NCBI GenBank assembly: GCA_002633085.1
Contig: NSIV01000008.1
Coordinates: 39,330-103,329 of the forward strand
Direction of reading: 5' to 3'
Length of the DNA: 64,000 bases
From: Curvibacter sp. PD_MW3
GTDB taxonomy: Bacteria; Pseudomonadota; Gammaproteobacteria; Burkholderiales; Burkholderiaceae_C
The translations under genes were made by a program, and so were the position numbers. Positions 17,213-25,223 of the stretch are shown one piece after another (the first letter of the stretch is position 1; each line of letters begins with the position of its first letter). The notes under the pieces are model-generated. The model was not told where the DNA came from and made no database searches. It was given only the letters and a program-made list of their open reading frames with translations.

Positions 17213-18171
17213 CATCTGGTTTTCCTGCTTTCGTCCGAGCCCCCGCCCTGGCGGGGGTTCTGCTTTGTGTAGCGTTCCTGCTCAGTGCCTGCGCCACGCC
17301 GCCGCAACTCAGCCAGCTGGAACAAGGGTGGCCAGCGGATGTGCCGGTGCGGGCCGAGCTCAGGCAGGTGCCGTTCTATCCACAGGAAGACTATGAATGC
17401 GGTCCAGCGGCGCTGGCCATGGCAGCAACGGCAGCAGGTCTCAGTGTGCGACCCGAACAGCTGGTTGAGCAGGTCTATCTGCCGGGACGCAAAGGCTCGT
17501 TGCAGCAGGAGATGCTGGCCACCGGCCGGCGCCAGGGCCTGCTGAGTTATGTGCTGGTGCCCCGATTGGAGGCCGTGTTGCGCGAAGTGGCAGCGGGACA
17601 TCCGGTCATCGTGTTCCAGAACCTGTCGTTGGCTTTCTATCCGGTATGGCATTACGCGGTCGTTATTGGCTATGACCGCGAGGAGGGGCTGTTGTGGCTG
17701 CACTCCGGCCGCAGTGAGCGCATGGCGATGTCGCTGGCCACGTTCGAGCGTACCTGGGCGCGCGGCGCGTACTGGGCCATGGTGGCGCTGTTGCCGCAAC
17801 ACCTGCCCGCCACGGCGGAACCGGATGCGCATGCCGCTGCCGCCGCCGCGCTGGAGCGCACGCAACCGCAAGCTGCGCTGGCCGCCTACACCCGTGGGCT
17901 GCAAGCCTGGCCGGCGCACCGCGCCAGCCTGCTGGGGGCCGGCAATGCCGCTTATGCGCTGGGCCAGCGTGAACGTGCTGCGATGGCTTACCGCCAGGCC
18001 GTTCAGATTCACCCGGATTTTGCTGATGCCTGGAACAACCTGGCGCAAGTGTTGCTGGAGCAGGGGCGCAAGCGTGAAGCGCGCCAGGCGGTTGCCAAAG
18101 CGGTGGCTCTCGGCGGGCCACGTCTGTCGCGTTACCTGGAACTCCAGGCCAGCATCCAGTCGAAAAAATAG
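17209..18171 (+). CDS. PA2778-family lipoprotein: C39-like cysteine peptidase plus TPR
   Basis: A 320-residue protein with a lipobox (LLSAC, Cys28) and a C39-like papain-fold domain. The catalytic Cys64 lies in EDYECGPAAL and His148 in WHYAVVIGYD. A C-terminal TPR region follows (about 225-310, AWNNLAQVLLEQGRKREA). Where C39 peptidases usually have an Asp after the His strand, this protein reads LHSG with Ser166, so the third catalytic residue is atypical. It is probably anchored to a membrane facing the periplasm. It is coupled to the upstream PA2779-type gene and convergent with the ParA gene. Substrate unknown. Confidence 0.85.
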   Translation: MTSGFPAFVRAPALAGVLLCVAFLLSACATPPQLSQLEQGWPADVPVRAELRQVPFYPQEDYECGPAALAMAATAAGLSVRPEQLVEQVYLPGRKGSLQQEMLATGRRQGLLSYVLVPRLEAVLREVAAGHPVIVFQNLSLAFYPVWHYAVVIGYDREEGLLWLHSGRSERMAMSLATFERTWARGAYWAMVALLPQHLPATAEPDAHAAAAAALERTQPQAALAAYTRGLQAWPAHRASLLGAGNAAYALGQRERAAMAYRQAVQIHPDFADAWNNLAQVLLEQGRKREARQAVAKAVALGGPRLSRYLELQASIQSKK

Positions 18172-18182
18172 TGGGGGTCTGC

Positions 18183-19067
18183 TCAGCCGGTCTGACGCAG
18201 GAAAGCGGGGATTTGCTGGCGTTGTTGCAGGCTGCTGTGCTGTGCCGTGGCGAGAACCTTGCTGGCAAGCGCACTGGCCTGTGCCTGTCTATTGACCTGT
18301 ACGCCGCCGATGCGGCCGCCCGGAACCAGGGACTCCTGAGCCGGCATCAGGCTGTCGGGACGTGAAGAGCCGACCCGGTTCAGGGGCGAATCGGGCGAAG
18401 TGGTCGGCACCTGCTGGGTCGTCGCTGCCGGTGCGGGGTTCAGTATGGGAGCAAGCCAGTCCAGGATAGGTTGCCACTGCTGAGTGTCGGTGGCGGTCTT
18501 CTGGCCTGACAGATCGAAGATCGTCATGCCGCGCTCCAGGCACTGCACATAGAGCTGGGTTTCCCGCAAGACGCTGAGAAATGGCAACTTCAGTTCAGTT
18601 GCCCAGTCGCCCAGAACTTGGGCTGCGCGGGTGCGGGCATCGATGCGCATGCCAATGGCGGCGAGTTTGCAGCGGCCGCTGGCAACACGTGGCAGCGCCA
18701 TCAGTTCGGCGTGGCAGGCGGCCGCGGCTTCACGGTCAAAGGCAGAGTTGCAGACCGGCATGAGAATCGCATCGGCGAACATCACCATGCGCGCCAAGTC
18801 GAAACCGTGCAGGCCGCCGGGCGTGTCCAGCACCACATGCGTGATGCCGGAAGGCACGCGCAGCACGTTCTTCTGATCTATGGTCCAGGGCGCAATGGCG
18901 GGCAGCGCCGCATTGCGCCGACGCAACCAGGCGCGGGTTGACTGCTGGCGGTCCACGTCACCCAGCATGACGGCGCAGCCCTGGTGGGCCAGCCAGGCCG
19001 CCAGATGGGCTGCGACGGTGCTTTTACCGCTTCCTCCCTTGCGATTGACAACTGCAATCACCGGCAT
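18183..19067 (-). CDS. Orphan ParA-family ATPase with long C-terminal extension
   Basis: A 294-residue deviant-Walker P-loop ATPase. It has VNRKGGSGKST at residues 7-17, the A' segment LGDVDRQQST, and LDTPGG for Walker B. After residue about 215 it has a low-complexity Pro/Ser/Thr/Gln-rich tail of roughly 80 residues. There is no ParB gene or recognisable parS cluster beside it, so it is not the main chromosome-segregation ParA. Such orphans position other cargo such as chemoreceptor arrays or plasmid-like complexes; the cargo here is unknown. It is convergent with the PA2778-type gene. Confidence 0.82.
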   Translation of the reverse strand: MPVIAVVNRKGGSGKSTVAAHLAAWLAHQGCAVMLGDVDRQQSTRAWLRRRNAALPAIAPWTIDQKNVLRVPSGITHVVLDTPGGLHGFDLARMVMFADAILMPVCNSAFDREAAAACHAELMALPRVASGRCKLAAIGMRIDARTRAAQVLGDWATELKLPFLSVLRETQLYVQCLERGMTIFDLSGQKTATDTQQWQPILDWLAPILNPAPAATTQQVPTTSPDSPLNRVGSSRPDSLMPAQESLVPGGRIGGVQVNRQAQASALASKVLATAQHSSLQQRQQIPAFLRQTG

Positions 19068-19365
19068 GAAAACTCCAGAAACAGAGCGAAAGATACAGTC
19101 TGATACAAAAAACGAGAGTCGTCCAGAGCCAATGGACCAACGGAGCTATTGTTTTTGTAGCAAAACAACGCGGCTGGTATACCCTGGCCGGGTATGAGGA
19201 GAGAAGAGGGGCTAGAGCGAGGGCGGTTGCGGCCCGTGTGTCAGAGCCGGCGTGTCAGCAGACGGTGGCCCAGCTCGATGGCACCCGGCACCCAGAAGCC
19301 TGCCGACAGGCGCTGGGGCGGGTATTTTTCAGGCGTAGAAGCCTGCCTGGCAGGAATTGCGGGGG
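19068..19365. other. Intergenic region between ParA start and purM end, with inverted repeats
   Basis: No gene seen. It holds TTGTTTT / AAAACAA, a perfect 7-bp inverted repeat at 19149-19168 that overlaps a dispersed-motif copy, and ATACCC / GGGTAT at 19179-19195 with a 5-nt loop. These are candidate operators for the parA promoter. The remainder up to purM shows no recognisable element. Confidence 0.4.
19145..19161 (+). repeat. Copy 2 of the dispersed GATAGC motif (partial, intergenic)
   Basis: GCTATTGTTTTTGTAGC matches the left two thirds of the motif also seen at 29560 and 33818. This is the only copy outside or not touching a coding region. Confidence 0.4.
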
Positions 19366-20409
19366 TCAGGCCACCACAACCGGGGCGTCATTGCCACGGG
19401 CTGCAATGACGCCGATCTCGAACACCTGTTCGCCCGCATCGCGCAGCGTTTGCGCGGTGGCGACGGCTTGGGCGGCGTCGACCACGACCACCATGCCGAT
19501 GCCGTTGTTGAAGGTGCGGTTCATCTCGAAGTCGTCGATGCCGGCCGTCTTCTGCAGCCAGGCAAACAGTTCGGTCTGCGGCCAGCTGCCCTTTTTGAGG
19601 TGGGCGGCCGTGCCTTCGGGCAGCACCCGTGGAATGTTTTCCAGCAGGCCGCCGCCGGTGATGTGGGCCAGCGCCTTGATCGGGTGTTTGGCCAGCGCGG
19701 CCAGGACGTTTTTCACATACAGGCGGGTCGGCTCCATGACGGCCTGCTTGAACGGTTTGCCGTCCAGCGTGGCCGGCAGCTTGCCGGCCGCACGCTCGAT
19801 GCACTTGCGCACCAGCGAGAAACCGTTGGAATGGACGCCGCTGGAAGCCAGGCCCAGCACCACGTCGCCGGGCTTGACGCTCTGGCCGGTCAGGATATTG
19901 GACTTCTCGACCGCACCAACGGCAAAACCGGCCAGGTCGTATTCGCCGTCCGGGTACATGCCGGGCATCTCGGCGGTTTCGCCGCCGATCAGGGCGCAGC
20001 CGGACAGCTCGCAACCCCTGGCGATGCCGCCCACCACGGCCGCCGCGGTGTCCACATGCAGTTTGCCGCAGGCGAAGTAGTCAAGGAAGAACAGCGGTTC
20101 GGCACCTTGCACCAGCACGTCGTTCACGCTCATGGCCACTAGGTCGATGCCCACGGTGTCGTGCATGTTCCACTCAAAAGCCAGTTTGAGCTTGGTGCCG
20201 ACACCGTCGGTGCCGGAGACCAGCACTGGTTCCTGGTAACGCTTCGGCACTTCGAACAAGGCGCCAAAGCCGCCGATGCCGGCCAGCACGCCTTCACGCA
20301 TGGTCTTTTTGGCCAGCGGTTTGATGCGTTCGACCAGAGCGTCGCCAGCATCGATGTCGACGCCAGCGTCTTTGTAGGAAAGGGGAGTGGAGCTGTTGGA
20401 TGTGGTCAT
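19366..20409 (-). CDS. purM: Phosphoribosylformylglycinamidine cyclo-ligase
   Basis: The AIR synthetase of purine synthesis, closing FGAM to AIR with ATP. The 347-residue protein shows the PurM signature: [12 protein letters not shown] at the N-terminus, [35 protein letters not shown], and [11 protein letters not shown]. It is divergent from the AI-2E-type permease and the hda cluster, a conserved order in betaproteobacteria. The 84-bp divergent spacer contains a TAGAAT for the opposite strand. Confidence 0.97.
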   Translation of the reverse strand: MTTSNSSTPLSYKDAGVDIDAGDALVERIKPLAKKTMREGVLAGIGGFGALFEVPKRYQEPVLVSGTDGVGTKLKLAFEWNMHDTVGIDLVAMSVNDVLVQGAEPLFFLDYFACGKLHVDTAAAVVGGIARGCELSGCALIGGETAEMPGMYPDGEYDLAGFAVGAVEKSNILTGQSVKPGDVVLGLASSGVHSNGFSLVRKCIERAAGKLPATLDGKPFKQAVMEPTRLYVKNVLAALAKHPIKALAHITGGGLLENIPRVLPEGTAAHLKKGSWPQTELFAWLQKTAGIDDFEMNRTFNNGIGMVVVVDAAQAVATAQTLRDAGEQVFEIGVIAARGNDAPVVVA

Positions 20410-20492
20410 GAAAGGTGGCGGGATCCGGCAATGGGTGCAGACCCCGATAGAATTTGCCTGATTTTAAGGGTTTCGTCCCCTCCATCTCCCGT

Positions 20493-21575
20493 ATGCCTTT
20501 GACCTCCACCCAAAAAAGTACCGCTGCCTGGACTGCCATGGCGGTTTTGCTGGCATTGGCGCTGTGGTTGCTGGCGCCCGTGCTGACGCCTTTTGTGGTG
20601 GCGGCGGTGCTGGCCTATGCACTCACGCCGCTGGTGGACCGGCTCGATACCCTGGCCGGTGGGCGGTTTCCGCGCTTCGTGGCGGTGTTGTCGGTGGAGC
20701 TGCTGTTCCTGCTGGTCTTGCTGGGTGTGGTGCTGCTGATGGTGCCGATCCTGGCCAAGGAGTTGCCGCAGTTGCGCGAACAGGTGCCGCTCTTGCTGGA
20801 GCAGCTCGATGGCTGGCTCCAGCCGCTGCTGGCGCCCTTCGGGATCAAGTTCTCGCTCGATCTGGCAACGATCAAGCCAGCGGTCATGAAGTACCTCAAT
20901 GCCAATCTGGAAGAGACCATGGGCTCGCTGCTGGCCTCGCTCAAGATCGGCGGCAGTGTGGCGCTGACCGTGTTTGGCAATCTGATCCTGATCCCGGTGG
21001 CCCTGTTCTACCTGCTGCTGGACTGGAAACACTTCGTCGCGCGTGTGATCGAACTGGTGCCGCCGCACCTGCGCGGCAGCTACGACAGCTTTATGGACGA
21101 GTCGGACGACGTGCTGGGCCAGTACCTGCGCGGCCAGTTACTGGTCATGCTGCTCCTGGCGGTGTATTACAGCGTGGGCCTGAGCCTGTTCGGGCTGGAT
21201 GTGGCCCTGCCTGTCGGCATTTTTACCGGCCTGGCCATCTTCGTGCCTTATGTCGGTTTCGGGCTCGGCCTGGCCTTGGCGGCACTGGCGGGGCTGCTGG
21301 AATTCGCTGTCAGCGACGGCCCCTCGAAGGTCCTGTTGATGCTGGCGGTCGTCTATGGGCTCGGCCAGCTGATTGAAAGTTTCTTTCTGACGCCAAGGCT
21401 GGTGGGCGAGCGCATCGGCCTGCACCCGCTGGTGGTCATCTTTGCGCTGCTGGCCTTTGGCCAGTTGTTTGGCTTTGTCGGCGTGCTGATCGCCCTGCCG
21501 GCCAGTGCCGTGCTGCTGGTCGCGGTGCGGCGCATGCGCAGCCGTTATCTGGACAGCAGTTTGTATCGGGGCTGA
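20493..21575 (+). CDS. AI-2E family transporter (PerM-type permease)
   Basis: A 360-residue inner-membrane protein with about seven to eight hydrophobic helices. It has the family's central soluble segment (LLEQLDGWLQPLLAPFG) and the later LGQYLRGQLLVMLLLAV and GLAIFVPYVGFGLG segments. The ATG at 20493 (MPLTSTQ) is chosen; an upstream in-frame ATG at 20454 overlaps a probable -10 (GATAGAAT, 20447-20454). Family members export diverse solutes or ions, and AI-2 itself is not implied. hda starts one base after its stop. Confidence 0.85.
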   Translation: MPLTSTQKSTAAWTAMAVLLALALWLLAPVLTPFVVAAVLAYALTPLVDRLDTLAGGRFPRFVAVLSVELLFLLVLLGVVLLMVPILAKELPQLREQVPLLLEQLDGWLQPLLAPFGIKFSLDLATIKPAVMKYLNANLEETMGSLLASLKIGGSVALTVFGNLILIPVALFYLLLDWKHFVARVIELVPPHLRGSYDSFMDESDDVLGQYLRGQLLVMLLLAVYYSVGLSLFGLDVALPVGIFTGLAIFVPYVGFGLGLALAALAGLLEFAVSDGPSKVLLMLAVVYGLGQLIESFFLTPRLVGERIGLHPLVVIFALLAFGQLFGFVGVLIALPASAVLLVAVRRMRSRYLDSSLYRG

Positions 21576-21576
21576 G

Positions 21577-22269
21577 ATGTCAATGAAACAGATCGCACTC
21601 GATATCGGACTGGCCACCGGCCCGACACTGGCCAACTTTTTTGCCGGCCCCAATGAGGCGGCCCTGCGCCATCTGCAGCTGTGGACCGGTGAGAAGTCCA
21701 ACAGGGCACAGCGCTCGCCGGTGCCGACCTATTTGTGGGGTGGCAGCGGCAGTGGCAAGACGCATCTGCTGAAGGCCGTGCGCGAGGCCTTGCGTGAGCA
21801 GGGTGCAACGGTCGGCTGGCTGGATGCCACGGTGCATGAGCCGCCGGCCTTCGACGAGAGCTGGGCTGCGGTGCTGATGGACGACGTGCATCTCTACACC
21901 GCTGTGCAGCAGCATGCGGCCTTCAACTGGTTCGTCAATGCCCAGACCGGGCATCAGGGTGTGCTGGCTGCCGGTGAACTGCCTCCGGCCGATCTCAAAC
22001 TGCGCGAGGATTTGCGCACCCGCCTGGGCTGGGGCCATGTGTATGCGCTGCAGGTGCTCAGCGAGCCAGAGCGCCGCGCCGTGTTGCGCCAGGCAGCGGA
22101 TGAGCGCGGCGTCTTCCTGGGCGACGAGGTGATGGACTTCATGCTGACGCGTTTCAGCCGCGACCTGGGCAGCCTGATGCAACTGCTTGAACATCTCGAC
22201 GGCTATGCCCTGCAGACCCAGCGCGCCATCACCATTCCATTGATCAAGGCGATGCTGGAAGAGACATGA
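21577..22269 (+). CDS. hda: DnaA regulatory inactivator Hda
   Basis: A 230-residue AAA+ protein related to DnaA domain III. With the DNA-loaded beta clamp it stimulates DnaA-ATP hydrolysis to stop re-initiation. The P-loop GGSGSGKTHLL is at 55-65. The N-terminal QIALDI (5-10) resembles a clamp-binding motif. The acidic MDDVHLY serves as Walker B, and no DNA-binding domain IV follows. A second ATG at 21583 is the alternative start. It begins one base after the permease stop. Confidence 0.93.
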   Translation: MSMKQIALDIGLATGPTLANFFAGPNEAALRHLQLWTGEKSNRAQRSPVPTYLWGGSGSGKTHLLKAVREALREQGATVGWLDATVHEPPAFDESWAAVLMDDVHLYTAVQQHAAFNWFVNAQTGHQGVLAAGELPPADLKLREDLRTRLGWGHVYALQVLSEPERRAVLRQAADERGVFLGDEVMDFMLTRFSRDLGSLMQLLEHLDGYALQTQRAITIPLIKAMLEET

Positions 22270-22272
22270 AGT

Positions 22273-22354
22273 CCCCCCTGAGCGGCTGGCGCCGCTTCCC
22301 CCCAAGGGGGGGACAACGCCAGTGGCCCGGCCAAGCCGGTTCCACGGCGTTCCC
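22273..22354 (+). repeat. Intercistronic repeat, copy A (between hda and the HAD gene)
   Basis: Begins 4 nt after the hda stop with CCCCCCTGAGCGGCTGGCG, followed by a C-run/G-run hairpin (CCCCCC AA GGGGGG). It ends in CCAGTGGCCCGGCCAAGCCG and GGTTCCACGG. The same blocks occur on the minus strand directly after glyA (49987-50087). Several short stems are possible. Confidence 0.75.
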
Positions 22355-22406
22355 CGAACCAAACCCTTCGTGCCTGCGACTCTGCGAACGAGGGGCTGTG
22401 ACTGCT

Positions 22407-23087
22407 ATGACAAAAAAGACCAAACTGGCCCTGTTCGATCTGGACCACACCCTGCTGCCGATCGATTCCGACTATTCCTGGGGCACCTTCACCACCACCA
22501 TCGGATGGACCGATCCGGTGGACTTTACGCGCCGCAACGACGAGTTCTATAGCCATTACCAGGCTGGCACGCTCGATGTGCACGATTACGTGCGCTTTGC
22601 CACCGAGGCGGTGCGATTGCAAGGCGCTGAGAAGGCTTTGGCGGCGCGCGATCGCTTTATGCGTGAGATCATCGAGCCGGCGATCAAGCCGCAGGCGCGG
22701 GAGTTGGTGCAGCAGCACCGGCAGGCCGGCGACGAAGTGGTGATCATCACGGCCACCAATGAATTCGTCACGCGGCCGATCGCCGACGCCTTTGGCGTGC
22801 AGAATCTGATTGCGGTCGAGCTGGTGCACGATGCCACTGGCTGGATCACTGGCGAGATCCAGGGTGTGCCCTCTTTCCGTGAAGGCAAGGTCAAGCGTTT
22901 CGAGGGCTGGCTGGCGGCGCGCCGGCTGACCTGGGACGATGCCGACGTCACTTTTTATACGGATTCCATCAACGACCTGCCGCTGATGGAAAATGTGAAC
23001 CATCCGGTGGCGACCAATCCGGACGACCGCCTGCGCCTGTTGGCCACCCAGCGTGGCTGGCGCATACTGGACCTCTTCAACTCATGA
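22407..23087 (+). CDS. HAD-superfamily phosphatase, subfamily IB (SerB-like)
   Basis: A 226-residue haloacid dehalogenase-type hydrolase. It has motif I DLDHTLLP with the nucleophilic Asp near residue 10, motif II IITATNEF, and motif III/IV (TDSINDLPLM). It belongs to the SerB/PGP-like subfamily IB, often annotated in betaproteobacteria next to pcnB; the physiological phosphate ester is uncertain. The ATG at 22407 is chosen because the in-frame region before it is the intercistronic repeat. Its stop overlaps pcnB as ATGA. Confidence 0.9.
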   Translation: MTKKTKLALFDLDHTLLPIDSDYSWGTFTTTIGWTDPVDFTRRNDEFYSHYQAGTLDVHDYVRFATEAVRLQGAEKALAARDRFMREIIEPAIKPQARELVQQHRQAGDEVVIITATNEFVTRPIADAFGVQNLIAVELVHDATGWITGEIQGVPSFREGKVKRFEGWLAARRLTWDDADVTFYTDSINDLPLMENVNHPVATNPDDRLRLLATQRGWRILDLFNS

Positions 23088-24652
23088 TCAAAAAAATTAT
23101 CAACAAGCTGCTGGGCAAATCGCCTGCGGCCAACAGCCGCGGCCAGAAGCCCTCGTTCGGCAAGCGCGAGGAAATTGGCGCGGCCGTGCACGGCATCGAC
23201 CCGGAACTGGTGGACGAGCGTGCCCTGAATGTCGTGCATACCCTGCAGGATGCCGGCTACGAGGCCTACATCGTGGGTGGCGCGGTGCGCGACCTGCTGG
23301 TCGGCTTGCGCCCCAAGGATTTCGACGTTGCCACCGACGCCACGCCGGAGCAGGTCAAGGGCCTGTTCCGCCGCGCCTTCATCATTGGGCGGCGTTTTCG
23401 CATCGTGCACGTGGTCTACGGCCGTGGCCGCGAGCACGAGGTGATCGAGGTCTCGACCTTCCGTGCTTACATGGATAACGCGGCGGCCGAGCAGGTGGCC
23501 GGCAACGAGCGCACCAGCAAGAGTGAACTCGCGGGCATGAAGCATGCCGTGGACTCCAGCGGCCGCGTGCTGCGCGACAACGTCTGGGGGCCGCAGAACG
23601 AAGATGCCACGCGGCGCGACTTCACCATCAACGCCATGTACTACGACCCGGAAACGCAGACCGTGGTCGATTACCACGGCGGTTTCAAGGATGTGAAAAA
23701 GCGTGTGCTGCGCATGATCGGCGACCCCGCCACGCGTTACCGCGAGGACCCGGTGCGCATCATCCGTGCCGTGCGTTTTGCCGCCAAGCTCAGTGCCCTG
23801 GGCTTCAAGCTCGATGCCAAGACCGCCGCGCCGCTGGTCAAGTCGCATGAACTGCTGGCCGATGTGCCGCAAAGCCGCCTGTTTGACGAGATGCTCAAGC
23901 TGTTGCAGACCGGCCACGCGCTGGCCTCCATCGCGCAGCTCAAGGCACTGGGGCTGGCGCGCGGCATCTACCCGCTGCTTGACGTCATCGTGGAGCGGGC
24001 CGAGCAACCCTTTGTCAACGCCGCCCTGCAGGACACAGACCGCCGTGTTGGTGAAGGCAAGCCGGTGGCACCCAGTTTCCTGTTGGCCTGTGCCCTGTGG
24101 GCTGATGTGCGCGATGGCTGGGCCCGGCGCATGGCACAACGCCAGCATTCGCACCCGGCTTTGCAGGACGCGATCGACGAGGTGTTCGACGCCCGCATCG
24201 GCGACGTCTCCGGCCGCGGCAAGCTGGCCGCCGACATGCGCGAAATCTGGATGATGCAGCCGCGCTTCGACAAACGCGCCGGCAGCGCACCCTTCGGTCT
24301 GGTGGAGCAGCCGCGTTTCCGTGCCGGCTTCGACTTCATGCGTCTGCGCGCCGATGTCGGTGAAATTGATGAGTTGCTGGCCGACTGGTGGCAGGAGTTC
24401 AGCACGGCCGATGACAACCTGCGCCAGGACCTGGTGGACCAGGTGCGCGAGGAGCAGCAGTCACGCCAGCGCACGCGTGCACCGCGCGTGCACACCAGTC
24501 CGTCCGCAGACAAGTCGGCGGCTGACCGGCCTGAACCATCAGCAGAAGCCGATGGTGGTGAGGCGCCGCCGAAGAAGCGGCGTCGGCGCCGGCGCTCCGG
24601 CGGCGCCAAAAGCGGGGGCGAGTCCGCTCCGACGCCGGATACGGGCGAGTGA
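23084..24652 (+). CDS. pcnB: Poly(A) polymerase I
   Basis: Adds 3' poly(A) tails that promote RNA decay. The 522-residue protein has the nucleotidyltransferase GGAVRDLL (65-72) and the catalytic pair Asp79 and Asp81 in PKDFDVATD. RRDFTINAM and the RNA-binding EDPVRIIRAVRFAAK segment follow. The tail is highly basic (KKRRRRRR) and low in complexity, as in other PcnB proteins, which separates it from CCA-adding enzymes. It overlaps both neighbours (ATGA with the HAD gene, GTGA with folK). Confidence 0.95.
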   Translation: MIKKIINKLLGKSPAANSRGQKPSFGKREEIGAAVHGIDPELVDERALNVVHTLQDAGYEAYIVGGAVRDLLVGLRPKDFDVATDATPEQVKGLFRRAFIIGRRFRIVHVVYGRGREHEVIEVSTFRAYMDNAAAEQVAGNERTSKSELAGMKHAVDSSGRVLRDNVWGPQNEDATRRDFTINAMYYDPETQTVVDYHGGFKDVKKRVLRMIGDPATRYREDPVRIIRAVRFAAKLSALGFKLDAKTAAPLVKSHELLADVPQSRLFDEMLKLLQTGHALASIAQLKALGLARGIYPLLDVIVERAEQPFVNAALQDTDRRVGEGKPVAPSFLLACALWADVRDGWARRMAQRQHSHPALQDAIDEVFDARIGDVSGRGKLAADMREIWMMQPRFDKRAGSAPFGLVEQPRFRAGFDFMRLRADVGEIDELLADWWQEFSTADDNLRQDLVDQVREEQQSRQRTRAPRVHTSPSADKSAADRPEPSAEADGGEAPPKKRRRRRRSGGAKSGGESAPTPDTGE

Positions 24653-25137
24653 TTTTGGCGGATGCCCGGCCAATCTCGGCCTACATCGCGCTGGGTGCCA
24701 ATCTGGGTGATGCCCGCAGCACGGTGCGGCAGGCTGTTCAAGACCTGGGCACCTTGCCGCAGACCCGGCTGGTGCAGGCTTCATCGCTGTACCGCACCGC
24801 CCCAATCGATTCCAGCGGGCCGGACTACATCAATGCCGTGGCGGAAGTCGCCACCACCCTGGATCCGCAGGCCTTGCTTGCCGAGCTGCAGCGCCTGGAA
24901 CTGGCCGCCGGCCGTGAGCGGCCGTACCTCAATGCACCGCGCACGCTGGACCTGGACATCCTGCTGTATGACGCCCTCACGCTGGACAGCCCGACCCTGA
25001 CAATTCCGCACCCACGCATGGCGACGCGCGCTTTTGTCCTGATGCCCTTGGCTGAAATCGCGCCGCACTTGTTGGGTGCAGGGCAGCTCGAAGCCGTGCG
25101 CGGGCAAGCCATTGAACGTTTGCCGGCAGACCGATGA
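24649..25137 (+). CDS. folK: 2-amino-4-hydroxy-6-hydroxymethyldihydropteridine pyrophosphokinase
   Basis: Transfers pyrophosphate from ATP to hydroxymethyl-dihydropterin in folate synthesis. The 162 residues include YIALGANLGDAR, SSLYRTAPI, and the signature RTLDLDILLYD followed by IPHPRM. The start is a GTG sharing bases with the pcnB stop (GTGA), consistent with coupling. The pcnB-folK pair is a common proteobacterial arrangement. Confidence 0.95.
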   Translation: MILADARPISAYIALGANLGDARSTVRQAVQDLGTLPQTRLVQASSLYRTAPIDSSGPDYINAVAEVATTLDPQALLAELQRLELAAGRERPYLNAPRTLDLDILLYDALTLDSPTLTIPHPRMATRAFVLMPLAEIAPHLLGAGQLEAVRGQAIERLPADR

Positions 25138-25223
25138 TGATTTTGCGGATGGTTCACATTCAGAACCGACTTTTTGCGTCGATAGAATGACTTGTCGTTT
25201 CCAGGGGAGTAGTCAAAGACATC

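Noticed and set aside
18183..19067. Plasmid-type partition locus
   Set aside because: Only a ParA-like gene is present, with chromosomal housekeeping genes on both sides and no ParB or replication gene.
20408..22146. Very long antisense frames opposite the permease and hda genes, and similar ones opposite parE, parC, pcnB and others
   Set aside because: High GC at third codon positions keeps antisense frames open; their translations are low-complexity His/Gln/Arg-rich and match no family.
23084..24652. Annotation of the nucleotidyltransferase as a tRNA CCA-adding enzyme
   Set aside because: Length, the arginine-rich C-terminal tail and the folK neighbour fit PcnB poly(A) polymerase.
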